A stretch of DNA of 64,000 nucleotides from Embleya sp049739465 (GTDB lineage Bacteria; Actinomycetota; Actinomycetes; Streptomycetales; Streptomycetaceae), in contig NZ_JBMHHY010000010.1 of NCBI RefSeq assembly GCF_049739465.1, positions 124,001 to 188,000 of the forward strand, written 5' to 3'. The notes below the pieces were generated by a model. That model ran no database searches and was not told the origin of the DNA. It saw only the letters and a list, made by a program, of their open reading frames with translations. A program made the translations under genes and the position numbers. Below, piece after piece: positions 41,976-51,632 of this stretch; position 1 is the first letter of the stretch; each line of letters starts with the position of its first letter.

Positions 41976-44657
41976 TCAGCGGCGCCGGGCGGCCCGCATC
42001 GCGGGCGCCAGCTCCGTGCGCCCGGCGATGCCCAGCTTGCGGTAGGTGCGCGTCAGGTGTTGTTCGACCGTGCGCGGCGCCAGATGCAGCCGGCCGCTGA
42101 TCGCCGCGTTCGTCAGTCCTCGGGCCGCCAGGTCGGCGACCGTGTGCTCGCTGCGGGTCAGGGCGGTTGCCGGCCTGCTGCCGGGGCGCCTTCCGTGGGC
42201 ACGCAGCGCCTCGCGAAGGGCGGGCACGAACAGACCCATGCCGTACTGTTCCGCGATCCGCAGTGCCTCGGCCAGCCCGTCCGGCTCGTCGAGCGCCAGC
42301 AGGGCCCGCACCAGTGCCGACCGGGCGGGGGTGTCCCGGGTCAGGTCGACGGCCTCACGCAGCAGGGCGGTATCCCCGTGCACGATCCCGGCCGCGGAAA
42401 GCGTGACGCCCAGCGCGTGCGGGGTGCCCCACCGGCGGGCCGGCCGCAGCTCGTCGTCGGCCAGCCGACGGGCCTGCGCCACGTCGCCCAGCCCGTATGC
42501 GGCGAGCGCCCCGAGGGACCGCCAGGGGACGACCAGCGGGTTGTCCACCGTCTCGGGCAGCAGCCGCCCGCACATGAGGGCGTCGGAGAGCGCTTCCTCC
42601 CACCGGTGCTGGGCCAGTCGCAGACCCGCACGCGTACCCGCCACCACGAACTGGTCCGTCGAGCGGAGTTCACCGAAGGCCAGCGCTCCCAGGGCCTTCT
42701 CCGCCTCGTCGAGACGGCCCGCCGCGAGCAGTGCGCCCGCGACGAACCCGCCCGCGTGGAAGATCGGTCTCCCGCTCCCGGGAGCGGCCTGGGGCTCCTC
42801 GACGTCCCGGGCGGCGGCCAGCGCGTCGTCGGTGTGGCCGGCCAGCATGGCGCACATGAACCGGACCCAGGCCGTGCCCCGCAACACGACCGGCCAGCCT
42901 CGGCGAGCCGCCAACTCCTCCGCCCTGGCAGTCCAGGCCAGGGCGTCCGCGAAGCGTTCGGATGTCAGTAGCCCTTGGACCGCCCCGTACTGAATGTGCA
43001 TATCGGCCGCTTCGGGTTCCCCCGCGCCCCAGAAGAGATCCAGCGCCCTGGCCGCCTCAACGGCGCAGGCCTCGGCGTCCGAAGCGATCTCCCCGGCGAG
43101 TTGGGCGCGGGCCGCGCACACGATCGCCCGGCCGTGCGGATGGGCGTCGGCCACGGTCTCCACCCGGTCCAGGATCGCGCGCACCGGGCCGTCGGACAGC
43201 CAGCCGGCGCCCATCGAGCGGGCGATCAGCGGCAGAGTCGCGGCCGGATCATGCCCGGCCACCTTGTCGATGACCGCACCCATCACCTTCGTTCCCGCGC
43301 TGAAACCTTGCGTGTTCAAGGTGGCGAGGAGCAGGTCGGAGGCCACCTGGGCGTACAGATCGCCGCTGGTCAGCGGCAGCAGCTCGACCAGCGCCTCCCG
43401 CGCGGCGACCGGGTCGTCGACGATCAGGGCAGCACCGAGCCCGGCCCGCAGGCGCAGGCGCGTGCCCTTCGGCAGGCTGGGCGCGCTCAGCGCGTGCTTC
43501 ATCAGCGTGGCGGCCGACTCGAACGCCCCCACCCGGTGGCTGCCCGCCGCCGCCTCGGCCAGCACGTCGATCTGCCAGTCCTCGCGGGGCGGCCCGGCCT
43601 GGAGCAGATGGGCGGCGATCCGCTCGGTACTGCGGAAGTGCCGGTGGCCGAACTCGGCCGCGGTGAAGTGCAAGGCACGGGTACGCAGCGGATTGAGCGT
43701 GGCGGCCACCGCCGAGGCGATGATGGAGTGGACGAAGACGATCTCGTCCTGCTCGTACTTCACCATGCGGCCGTGCAGCAGCGCGTCCAGCGCCGACGCG
43801 GCCCGGTCCGTGGTCAACCCGGCCACCTCGACGGCCAGTTCGAGGCTGCCGTGGTCACCGGTCACGGTGAGCGCCTGCGCCAGCTCCAGGGCGCCGGCCA
43901 CGGCCCGCAGGCGGGACGCGGTGCAGTCGACGACGGCCTGCGAGGTCACGGTCGTCACGTCCGGGATCGCGTCCCGCGTCGGGCGTACCCCGCGTTCCCG
44001 GAGCACGGCGAGTGCCTGGGTGACCAGGAACGGGTTGCCGCCGCTCGCCGCGTGGCAGGCCCGAGCGAAGCCGTCGTCCACCTCCTCGCCGAACGTGCGC
44101 CCGGCCAGCTCCGCGACGTCGCCCGCGTCCAGGGGCGCCACCCACACCTGGGCCGCACGCGCGGTCAGTTCGGCAACCAGCGGCTCGTCCCTCGGGTCGT
44201 CCAGGCGGCGCCCGGCCAGCACCGTGACCGGCAGCGTGTCGATCCGCGTCGCGACGTAGTTGAGGAAACGCAGCGAGGCCGCGTCGGCCCATTGCAGGTC
44301 GTCGACCACCAGCAGGACCGGCCCGGCCGAGGCGATCTCCCTGATCCCCGAGGAAAGAGCCTGGATCGCCTCGAACGGATCCTCGACCTTCGCCTTCAGT
44401 ACGGCCCCATCAAGATTCGGAAGCAGTTGCCGTGCGACACCGAAGGCGAACTCACGCTCCAGCGCACTGGCGTTGGCCCAGAGCACACGCGCCCCCGCGG
44501 CGCGGCCGAGCTCACCGGCGTACCGCAACAACGTCGTCTTGCCGATGCCGGCCTCGCCCGAGAGCACGACCACCCTGCCGCGGCCCTCACCCGCCGCCCC
44601 GACGGCCTCGGCCAGCACCCGAAGCTCCAAGGCCCTCCCCGGCAACTTTCCCCCCAT
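41976..44657 (-). CDS. LAL-type LuxR-family ATP-binding transcriptional regulator
   Basis: The 893-residue protein has an N-terminal AAA/NTPase domain (Walker A GEAGIGKTT at 34-42, Walker B VLLVVDDLQWAD at 114-125), a long TPR-like helical middle, and a C-terminal LuxR helix-turn-helix (RSEHTVADLAARGLTNAAIS, LHLAPRTVEQHLTRTYRKLG). This is the large-ATP-binding LuxR (LAL) architecture of pathway-specific activators. ATG 44657 has AGGGGAAG eight bases upstream; the longer frame to 45146 lacks support. It lies upstream of the glycosyltransferase-esterase-nuclease/chitinase set on the same strand and is the natural candidate activator. Confidence 0.9.
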   Translation of the reverse strand: MGGKLPGRALELRVLAEAVGAAGEGRGRVVVLSGEAGIGKTTLLRYAGELGRAAGARVLWANASALEREFAFGVARQLLPNLDGAVLKAKVEDPFEAIQALSSGIREIASAGPVLLVVDDLQWADAASLRFLNYVATRIDTLPVTVLAGRRLDDPRDEPLVAELTARAAQVWVAPLDAGDVAELAGRTFGEEVDDGFARACHAASGGNPFLVTQALAVLRERGVRPTRDAIPDVTTVTSQAVVDCTASRLRAVAGALELAQALTVTGDHGSLELAVEVAGLTTDRAASALDALLHGRMVKYEQDEIVFVHSIIASAVAATLNPLRTRALHFTAAEFGHRHFRSTERIAAHLLQAGPPREDWQIDVLAEAAAGSHRVGAFESAATLMKHALSAPSLPKGTRLRLRAGLGAALIVDDPVAAREALVELLPLTSGDLYAQVASDLLLATLNTQGFSAGTKVMGAVIDKVAGHDPAATLPLIARSMGAGWLSDGPVRAILDRVETVADAHPHGRAIVCAARAQLAGEIASDAEACAVEAARALDLFWGAGEPEAADMHIQYGAVQGLLTSERFADALAWTARAEELAARRGWPVVLRGTAWVRFMCAMLAGHTDDALAAARDVEEPQAAPGSGRPIFHAGGFVAGALLAAGRLDEAEKALGALAFGELRSTDQFVVAGTRAGLRLAQHRWEEALSDALMCGRLLPETVDNPLVVPWRSLGALAAYGLGDVAQARRLADDELRPARRWGTPHALGVTLSAAGIVHGDTALLREAVDLTRDTPARSALVRALLALDEPDGLAEALRIAEQYGMGLFVPALREALRAHGRRPGSRPATALTRSEHTVADLAARGLTNAAISGRLHLAPRTVEQHLTRTYRKLGIAGRTELAPAMRAARRR

Positions 44658-45331
44658 GACCAGCACTTCCCCTGCCCCAAGTTCGATCTTGCAACCAGGC
44701 AACCCTAACTCCCGGACCCTGCGGCGTGGCGGAGCGCTGGTGTGGTGGGTGGTGGGTGGTGGCGGGCGAGCGTTGGGAACCGCGAATGGTGAGCCGTGGT
44801 CGACGGATTTGCGCTCCGTAGCGTGTGCCTGCGGACACGACGACCTCGATCCGGGATGGGCGGGACAGGCGCCGGTCACATGTGCGGTCGACGCCGTCCG
44901 GGTTTCCGTCGTGGGGGCACAGCCCGCACAGCCCGCCGCGAGGCGGAATGTGTGGACCCCCGCGAACGGCACCCGCCCGCCCTGCCGGCAACCACCCACC
45001 CACTGCACGAACTTCACGCGAACGAGACCCCACCGCCGCCCGGCCCCCGAGGTGGCGTTGACGCTGATCGGCGGCCGGCGCACGGACGCCGGGGCGGTGC
45101 GCGACGGCGAGGAGACCGCACCGCCCACCACGACAACCGCGATCACGGCCCCGGCTCGTTGCCACGCGGCCGGCGATGTCCTCGAGGCTGCTGCGCTCGT
45201 TCCGAACCCCGCCCGGTCGGATGGGTGAACGGATATCCCAATGCGGACGACGTACGTGACCTCGCTATGGGCCGTCCGGACTCGGAAGAGTCAAGGGTCA
45301 CCTTCGCCGAGAATCGGCCCGCCGGGGTACG
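44658..45331. other. Intergenic stretch, no gene seen
   Basis: About 670 bases. A ggtgggt-rich stretch (44738-44766) is the only low-complexity feature. No frame has both codon bias and a ribosome site. Confidence 0.4.
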
Positions 45332-45868
45332 TCAGTCACGGTCCGAGGCGGACAGCGTGTCGGCGATCATGCGGGTGGCGAAGCCGGGGTCGTCGGTGAG
45401 GCGATTGATGTGCTCCGCGAGTAGAAAGGCGGTTGCCTCCAAGGGGGTCATCTCGTCCTTGGTCCAGCGTCCGTACTGCGCGCGCCACAGACCGGGGCTC
45501 AGACCTGTTCCCGCAGCGACGACCAGGCCGGCCATGGTGGGGATGGCTTCCGGACGGATGCTCACCGGCATCATGCGCAGCGTGGCCACGAGGTTGGGCA
45601 GCACACCTTCGATGGGGTCCATTCCATGCTCGGCATAGGCGCCCCGCAACCACTCCATGAACAGGAGGATGAGCGTGCACGCGCCGTCCAACACGGCCGC
45701 CGCTCCCTCGGGGCTCAGTGACGCGACGAACCGGTCCGTCAACTCCTGCTGCTCGGGATCGGTGTGGACGTCGCCGCCATGGATGCTCTTGAGCCGAGAG
45801 TCGACCATCATGAGCGCCGCACCCACGTCGCCGACGGGGGCGTGTGAAGGATCGCAGGGTGATGACAC
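45332..45868 (-). CDS. Hypothetical protein
   Basis: The 178-residue protein starts at GTG 45868 with GAGGAGG six bases upstream. It is mostly helical (QQELTDRFVASLSPEGAAAV, LILLFMEWLRGAYAEHGM, LEATAFLLAEHINRLTDDPG) and has no signal peptide or recognised motif. A hydrophobic helix near residues 75-95 is probably buried rather than membrane-spanning. It stands alone between the LAL gene and the metalloprotease region. Confidence 0.72.
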   Translation of the reverse strand: MSSPCDPSHAPVGDVGAALMMVDSRLKSIHGGDVHTDPEQQELTDRFVASLSPEGAAAVLDGACTLILLFMEWLRGAYAEHGMDPIEGVLPNLVATLRMMPVSIRPEAIPTMAGLVVAAGTGLSPGLWRAQYGRWTKDEMTPLEATAFLLAEHINRLTDDPGFATRMIADTLSASDRD

Positions 45869-45994
45869 GGAACACCTCCTCGCATGGCCGCAGTGGGTAG
45901 CGCGGCATGTCCGCAGATTAGACCTCGGACGAGATTCGGATCCCGCGAATCCCGATACCGGCACGGAAGTTCTCCCGGGCCACCGCCCACCGCC

Positions 45995-46330
45995 CACCGG
46001 CTGCTCGGCCACCTCCTCCCGGGCACCTACGACAAGCACCGCGTCGACGGAGTCGGCCTCCACCTCACCCGCACCGCCACGCTCGAGCAGTACCTGGACC
46101 TCCTCGGCGTCCGCCGCCGGGAACTCCCGGTGCCGCGCGCCGTGTTCGCGGAGCTTCCGGCCGGTTGCCGGGCCGATGTCGAGCCCCGGACCGGCCGGGA
46201 GGAGACCGATGTCCGCCGGCTCCCGGAGGGCCTGATCCCCGTGCTCGCGCCGGGGCATTGCCCGGTGGGCGCGCAGCCGCTGTCGGAGCCGGAGTGGCGG
46301 GTGTACCGCTCGCGCCGGTGCGGCACGCGC
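45995..46330 (+). pseudogene. Possible gene remnant of unknown family
   Basis: The plus frame reads HRLLGHLLPGTYDKHRVDGV, LHLTRTATLEQYLDLLGVRR, ELPVPRAVFAELPAG and EETDVRRLPEGLIPVL with about 95% G/C at third positions, so it was probably a gene. It lacks a credible start and I do not recognise it. Confidence 0.35.
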
Positions 46331-46447
46331 GCGCCCACCCTGCGCAGGCGCGGATGGCTCCCGGCTTCGCCGGTCCTTGCGCTCCCGGCGGAGCTCACGC
46401 CCGTCCGCGGGGGCACGGGGGGCGTCCTTCGGTTGCCCGGGGAATAG

Positions 46448-47252
46448 CTGATTCCGGGGGTGTGGGTTGTGTCCTGAAGTGTTCTGGTGACGGCGTTACA
46501 GGCGCGATTACGGTTCAGGGGCTGTCGAAGGGACCGGTGGGTGGGGCTTACCGGTCGGGTCGGAGCATGCGGTGGGGGAGGGGACGCGCTGTGACGCAAC
46601 GTGGTCCGCGCCGGGTGGCGGACGACCCGGCACCGTGTACGAGGCATGTCGCGGGAGCGGGAGCGGGAGCGGGAACGGACCGGTTCGCGACAGTCCACCG
46701 GGACCGGGAGGACACCCGACGTCGGCGGATCCTCGCGGAGCGTTCCTCGGCCTCCGAAGCGGTCGTTCCTGGCGCCGGCGCCGGACGAGAGCCACGGTTC
46801 CCGGCGTGGTCGTCCGCCCCCCTTGCGTCCGTGTACCCGGCACGCGTCGACGCCTGCCCGGTACACGGACGCCCAAAAGGCACGAGCCGGCGACCTTCCG
46901 GACTCGACCGGGCCGTCCGGCCCTTCGCGGTCACGGGCGATCCCATCGGCCCCTCGTGAGCCCATACGGCCGCGACCGGCGCACCCGGACGGCCCGAACG
47001 ACCCGAGGCCGGGCACGTGCCCGCCCGGTCCGACCGCTCCGGCGCTCGAGTACCCGCGCCGGCGCCCGGCCGTCGGCCGTCGGTCCCCTTCCCGAAGTTG
47101 TCCCGCCCGCGTCCCGTCGAAGACGGTGCGACGTCGACGACGACGGGAGCACCCGGCACACCCACGGTGTCGCCACTCGGCCGCGCAGACGCACGGCCGG
47201 GCCGTCGGAAGACCACGAAACACCTGCCCGCAGCCATCACATCGGAGAGAAG
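46448..47252. other. Long non-coding stretch before the metalloprotease
   Basis: No frame is convincing over these 805 bases. The region contains a gggagc triplet repeat (46656-46675) and the hairpin at 46825-46872. It may be the leader/promoter region of the metalloprotease gene. Confidence 0.4.
46825..46872. repeat. 13-bp inverted repeat with 22-base loop
   Basis: Perfect arms gcgtccgtgtacc (46825-46837) and ggtacacggacgc (46860-46872) within a gene-free stretch. Confidence 0.8.
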
Positions 47253-47906
47253 ATGACCCCGAAAACCAGACGCTTCCTGTCCGCGACCGCCGTATCCGCG
47301 GCCCTGGCCTGTGGACTCCAACTGGCAACCGTCACTCCCGCCGCGGCCACGCCCAACCCGTTCCCGAAGTCCGAGAGGCATGCCCCACTCGACTCGAGCG
47401 CCGGCATCAAGCAGATCACCGTGTGGATTTCACCCGAGTTCGAGACCCGTCAGCAGGAAGCCATCGGGGAAGCGCTCGACAACTGGAGCGTCAAACTGGT
47501 GGGAGACAAGGGGCTCTTCAAGCGCGACGCGAGGCAACCGGACCCCCAGCGCCCAGGTAGGCAAACCACCGGAATCACGTTCGGCATCGTGGAGGACTGG
47601 GAGCTGTGGAGTCAGGCCCAAGCCGGGCCGAACGAGGGCTGCTTGGACGGAACATGCTCCCTCGGGCTTCCCCAGCGTGTCGAAGTCGGCCGGACGACCG
47701 CGAATTGGCCGGCCACTTGGAGGACTGCCGCCGTGGCCCTCATGGTTCACGAGATCGGCCACACCCTGGGACTGGCGCACGCCACCGATCCCGGATGCGA
47801 AGTCATGAGGGCGACTGACACGGAGGTCCCCGCCGGCTGCTCCGACACGTTGGCCGTGCCCACCGACGCCGAGAGGGACGCGGTCAAGACGATCTACGGC
47901 CTGTAG
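47253..47906 (+). CDS. Secreted matrixin-type zinc metalloprotease
   Basis: The 217-residue protein has a signal peptide (RRFLSATAVSAALACGL, cleavage near AAA-TP) and a compact metzincin domain. The zinc motif HEIGHTLGLAH (about residue 166) has all three histidines and the catalytic Glu. CEVM shortly after it supplies the Met-turn. Four cysteines may pair (EGCLDG, GTCSLG, PGCEV, AGCSD). No long propeptide is visible. Peptidase family M10 or a relative is likely, acting outside the cell. GGAGAG lies before ATG 47253. A ricin-type lectin gene follows 222 bp downstream. Confidence 0.88.
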   Translation: MTPKTRRFLSATAVSAALACGLQLATVTPAAATPNPFPKSERHAPLDSSAGIKQITVWISPEFETRQQEAIGEALDNWSVKLVGDKGLFKRDARQPDPQRPGRQTTGITFGIVEDWELWSQAQAGPNEGCLDGTCSLGLPQRVEVGRTTANWPATWRTAAVALMVHEIGHTLGLAHATDPGCEVMRATDTEVPAGCSDTLAVPTDAERDAVKTIYGL

Positions 47907-48128
47907 CGTCCCGCGGACCTGCGTGGCGACCACCGACCCGGACCGTCGCCACCGCGCGACCACCACGACGATCGAAGGCCGTCCAACCCTCCCCGGCTCG
48001 ACGACGGCTCGGCGCAAGGAGGCGTACCGCACGGCCCGTCGACCGCAATACCGGCGTGAGAAAAGCAGGGGAGGTGCCGGCGCGTCGACACAGTTCGTAC
48101 CGGATCGACGATCAGACGAGGGGTGGAA

Positions 48129-49043
48129 GTGAACTGGATCAGGAAGTTCGCAGCCGTGGGCGTCGTGTGCGTGTTGTCGCTCGCGACACTCGTACTGTCC
48201 GGGGCGCCGGCATCGGCCGTGACGCCGACCGCGAACCGGCTGGGACCGATCTTCTCGGCGAGCAACAGCAGACTGTGCATGGACGCCGCGGGCGGCAACT
48301 CCGGAAACGGAACCTCCGCGCAGGTCTACACCTGCAACCGGTCGGATGCGCAGAAGTGGACCATCCACGCAGACGGCACGCTGAGAGTCCTCGGCAAGTG
48401 TCTCGACATCCCCAACGGGGGAACGGCCACCGCCACCCCGTTGCAGCTGTGGGACTGCACCGACGGCGCGCCCGGCCAGCAGTGGAAGGCGTACTCGAGC
48501 GGGGAATTGGTCAACCCCAATTCCGGGCGCTGCATCGACGCCGGTGTCGGGGCACCCAGCATCCAGCTGCGGATACAGGACTGCACCATGGCGAACTACC
48601 AGCGCTGGGTGATTCCGCACGGCGGCCGGATCGTCTTCGGCTACAACGACCTGTGCCTGGACATCGCCGGCGGACAAAACGTCGACGGAACGAAGGTACA
48701 GCTCTGGGACTGCAACCTGTCCTCGGCGCAGCTCTGGTCCTTGATCGACGGCAGGATCATGGCGGCCCCGACCGAGACCTCTCATATGTGCCTCGACGTC
48801 GCCGGCGGCGGGACGGGCAACAACACCAAGGTTCAGGTGTGGAGTTGCGTCCCCGGCGGAGTCCCCGCCCAGAAGTGGGTACAGGACGCCAACGGTCACC
48901 TGATCAATCCGGCCTCCGGTCGCTGCCTCCGACCCCCCAACCCCGTGGGGACGAAGGGCGAACAGCTGGAGATCTTCGACTGCGCGAACGACACCCCCTG
49001 GAACGTGTGGAAGACCCCCTTCGACGTCGAGACAACCCCGTGA
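48129..49043 (+). CDS. Secreted double ricin-type beta-trefoil lectin
   Basis: The 304-residue protein starts at GTG 48129, where GAGGGG has the best spacing (an in-frame GTG at 48123 overlaps the ribosome site). A signal peptide ends near ASA-VT. Six QxW-type elements follow at regular intervals (AQKWTI, GQQWKA, YQRWVI, AQLWSL, AQKWVQ, WNVWKT), each preceded by a C(L/M/I)D element, so two beta-trefoils fill the whole mature protein. It is expected to bind glycans outside the cell. A hairpin terminator follows. Confidence 0.88.
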   Translation: MNWIRKFAAVGVVCVLSLATLVLSGAPASAVTPTANRLGPIFSASNSRLCMDAAGGNSGNGTSAQVYTCNRSDAQKWTIHADGTLRVLGKCLDIPNGGTATATPLQLWDCTDGAPGQQWKAYSSGELVNPNSGRCIDAGVGAPSIQLRIQDCTMANYQRWVIPHGGRIVFGYNDLCLDIAGGQNVDGTKVQLWDCNLSSAQLWSLIDGRIMAAPTETSHMCLDVAGGGTGNNTKVQVWSCVPGGVPAQKWVQDANGHLINPASGRCLRPPNPVGTKGEQLEIFDCANDTPWNVWKTPFDVETTP

Positions 49044-49084
49044 CGGGGGCTGCGGGCCCAACGGGCGGTCCCGTAGCCCAACGG

Positions 49085-49106
49085 GCGGCCCCGCAGGCGG
49101 GGCCGC
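49085..49106. terminator. Hairpin terminator of the double lectin gene
   Basis: A 9-bp stem (49085-49093, 49098-49106) with a four-base loop, 42 bases after the lectin stop; preceded by two copies of cccaacgggcgg. Confidence 0.6.
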
Positions 49107-49749
49107 GGGCATGACGCCGTTCACCGCCCGGCGCAGCACGGGTCCACGACCGGTCCAGTAGTCCCGGGCGGGGCAGCGGTGGGCGGCGATCCATGAGCGG
49201 GTCGACCACCCACCGCCGCCCTGTGGGATCTCGGCGAGCGGCAGCGGGTCACCCTGGACGCGGGCCGAGCCGGGCCGCGGCGAGAGTGAGCGCCTACCGA
49301 TCCGAAGCGGACGACGGGTCCATCCGCGCGATCGGATCTCCCGGCGCCCGAGCCTCCTCGACCAAGGTCGCCGTCGCCGTCGACTACGCCGCCCTTCGCG
49401 GGCAGACACGGATCGGGTCCCGCTCGCCCCGGCTTCGAGGACTGCCGCGGTGCCGCCGTTGCCGATGTGGTCATCCGCTACGAGATCTCGAAGGCCGTGC
49501 TGCGGGTCACCGTTGTCCGGGCCGCCGCCGGCCATTTCTGACTGTGCATCAGATCTCGGCTTCCGACGCGCGCGTGGCTCGGGGAATCCGGAGCCTTTGC
49601 ACCGTTGTTCGTCCCGCTGCAAGTGCGCCCACCCCGCTTGGAACACCGGCTGTCTCGACGGTTAGTGTTCTCGCCATTCCTGTAGACCCCCGGAAGCGCC
49701 CGACGCTCCCGGGCTTTGGGTCTGCGCAGGATCGAGGGGGGACTGCTCG
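49107..49749. other. Intergenic stretch with a possible 3' gene fragment
   Basis: About 640 bases without an intact gene. Near 49460-49543 one plus frame ends DVVIRYEISKAVLRVTVVRA, which might be the last strands of a RelE/ParE-type toxin, but the fragment is too short to call. Confidence 0.25.
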
Positions 49750-50730
49750 ATGGGCTCACGGATGGGACGGGCGTCGGCGGCTGTGGCGTGCCTGACCGCA
49801 GTCGTGCTCGGGGCCGGGGCGTGCACCGGCACGAACGACGGCGCGGCCACCGCCAAGGAGGCGGCGTCGACGGGCGACGCAGGGGCGATGCGCGCACTCC
49901 GAGATGCGCAAGAAGCCGCGACGGCCAAGCAGACCGTCAGCGGCAAGGGGACGATCACCGTCGGCGAGACCGGCCCGACTCTGTCGGTGGACTCCGCGTT
50001 CCGGTACGGTCCGGCCCCGGTCGTGCACGCCGCGACGATGTTCGGCGGGTCGGCGCAGCCGGGGAACGGCATGCGGTCGCCGTCGATCGAGTACCTCGTC
50101 ACCGAGACCCAGCTCTACGCGAAGGTCCTCGACGGCGGTGACCTCCCCGATGCCGGCGACGTTTCGAGGTTGTGGATCAGGCGCCCTGCCCCTGTCGTTG
50201 CGGCCGACACGGACGGCCCGAGGATGCCTTCGGCCACGGCGGACGCGCACCTCGCCCTGCAGGACCCGGTGGTGGGGCTCGCCGTGCTGGCGGCGGCTCC
50301 CGACGTGCGCAAAGTCGGCGACGAGCCGGTGGACGGCATCCCGAGCGCGCACTACCGGGGCGTCTACCCGGCGTCCGCGCTCAAGTCCGCGACCGCGGCG
50401 TCGCTCGGCCTGACCGAGGGCCAGTACCGGCGCCTTGCGGTCGAGTTCCTGGACAACCGGCAGACTTCGGTGCTGCTCGACATCTGGCTCGGACCCGACC
50501 GGTTGCCGGTGCGTCAGAGCGCGAAGAGCCGCTACGAGCGCGCCGAGGACCCGCTGTTCAAGACCGGCCGGCCGGGCAGCAGGCAGTCGTCGGCCGCCGC
50601 CGTGGACGATCCGGCAGACCTCGACACGATGCCGAAGCCGCTCGCGTTCGGCGTGCTCGTCACGCACACCGGTTGGGGATCGCCCGTGGACGTCGCCGAG
50701 CCGCCGGCCGAGCAGATCCGCACCCCGTAG
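49750..50730 (+). CDS. Lipoprotein of unknown function
   Basis: The 326-residue protein has a lipobox (LTAVVLGAGAC, Cys near residue 25), then a beta-rich domain: KQTVSGKGTITVG, PSIEYLVTETQLYAKVLDGG, WIRRPAP, VRKVGDEPVDGIPSAHYRGV and PLFKTGRP. Its layout resembles the LppX/LprG-like lipoproteins of actinobacteria, which carry lipids or small molecules, though this is only a likeness. It should sit on the outer face of the membrane. GAGGGG lies eight bases before ATG 49750. Confidence 0.75.
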   Translation: MGSRMGRASAAVACLTAVVLGAGACTGTNDGAATAKEAASTGDAGAMRALRDAQEAATAKQTVSGKGTITVGETGPTLSVDSAFRYGPAPVVHAATMFGGSAQPGNGMRSPSIEYLVTETQLYAKVLDGGDLPDAGDVSRLWIRRPAPVVAADTDGPRMPSATADAHLALQDPVVGLAVLAAAPDVRKVGDEPVDGIPSAHYRGVYPASALKSATAASLGLTEGQYRRLAVEFLDNRQTSVLLDIWLGPDRLPVRQSAKSRYERAEDPLFKTGRPGSRQSSAAAVDDPADLDTMPKPLAFGVLVTHTGWGSPVDVAEPPAEQIRTP

Positions 50731-50753
50731 GGCACTTCGTTGCGGCTGCTCGG

Positions 50754-50868
50754 GTCGGCGGGTCGGGCGAGATCCTCTCCACCACCGGCGACCTGCTCCG
50801 CTTCGAGACCGCACTGCTGCACGGCCGCCTGCTGCGGCCGGCCGAACAACGAGCCATGGCGACCCGTC
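50754..50868 (+). pseudogene. Serine hydrolase (beta-lactamase fold) fragment
   Basis: The frame reads GGSGEILSTTGDLLRFETAL and LHGRLLRPAEQRAMATRQ, the segment between catalytic motifs of class-C-like serine hydrolases (AGGLxSTAxDLxRF ... LLxGxLL). Nothing else of the gene remains. Up to 51110 another short coding-like tail (FVDENSALAERLDAATV) ends at a stop. Confidence 0.5.
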
Positions 50869-51184
50869 AAAGTCTTTCGCCATCCGGTTTCCCCTCTCCC
50901 TCTCCGTGGACCGGAACTCCGGTGCCCTGGACCAAAGTTCCCGACTCCAGGGGCATGATCGTGAGAGCCCGGGCGGGTCCCGAACGCGGTAGTCGGCCCG
51001 AGATGGCCTGCCAAGTCCGCCCGCATCGCCGGGTGGACGGCCTTCGTCGATGAGAACTCCGCCCTCGCGGAACGCCTCGACGCCGCGACCGTGACGCACG
51101 TTCGCCGACGGTGATCCCGTCGGTCGTTTCAGCGGACGGTCACTCGGCGGTCAGTGGTGGTCCAGTCGGCACTGCAATCGTCGT

Positions 51185-51208
51185 CGCACGCGGATCGATC
51201 CGCGTGCG
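51185..51208. promoter_or_regulatory. 24-bp perfect palindrome before a secreted-protein gene
   Basis: Arms cgcacgcggatc and gatccgcgtgcg join without a loop, 22 bases before the ATG at 51231 and immediately before its ribosome site. It could be an operator or a leader hairpin that controls translation. Confidence 0.6.
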
Positions 51209-51230
51209 AGATTTCGAAGGAGTGTCCCTC

Positions 51231-51632
51231 ATGGTGAAAAAGACGCACATGATGCCGAAGGCGGTTCTGGCGGTCCTGGCCGCCATGATCATCGGCATCG
51301 CGACGATGGCTTCGGCACACGCGGCGCCCACGCCGGGGAAGAGCAACATTTGGCAGGAACAGCGAACCGGTGTCAAGGCTGCACCTGCGGTCCCCATGTC
51401 GGCCCAGGCACCTGCCGGTGTACTGGCCAACTTCACCTGCTTCCCGCCGTTCCGCTACAACAACGCGGCGCAGTGGAACTGCACGGTGCACAGCGGTGCC
51501 ATCGTGTTCTGGATCCAGTGCTCGATCGGCGGCACGTACACCAGCGCTCCTCACGGACCGGGTAGCTACTCCGTGTATGCCCGGTGCCCCCAGGGCCGCC
51601 GGGTGAATGAAGGCGTCTACGGGGTGAGCTGA
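51231..51632 (+). CDS. Small secreted protein of unknown function
   Basis: The 133-residue protein has a signal peptide (KAVLAVLAAMIIGIATMA, cleavage near AHA-AP). The mature part of about 100 residues has four cysteines (FTCFPP, WNCTVH, IQCSIGG, ARCPQG) in a beta-rich C-terminal half, so disulphides are likely. I recognise no family. GAAGGAG lies eight bases before ATG 51231 and directly after the 24-bp palindrome. Confidence 0.75.
   Translation: MVKKTHMMPKAVLAVLAAMIIGIATMASAHAAPTPGKSNIWQEQRTGVKAAPAVPMSAQAPAGVLANFTCFPPFRYNNAAQWNCTVHSGAIVFWIQCSIGGTYTSAPHGPGSYSVYARCPQGRRVNEGVYGVS

Noticed and set aside
45134..45230. Possible RNA gene or riboswitch in the LAL upstream region
   Set aside because: No cloverleaf, anticodon arm or known riboswitch core could be traced.
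49460..49543. RelE/ParE-type toxin
   Set aside because: Only the last strand-like segment is visible, with no start, no antitoxin and no full domain.
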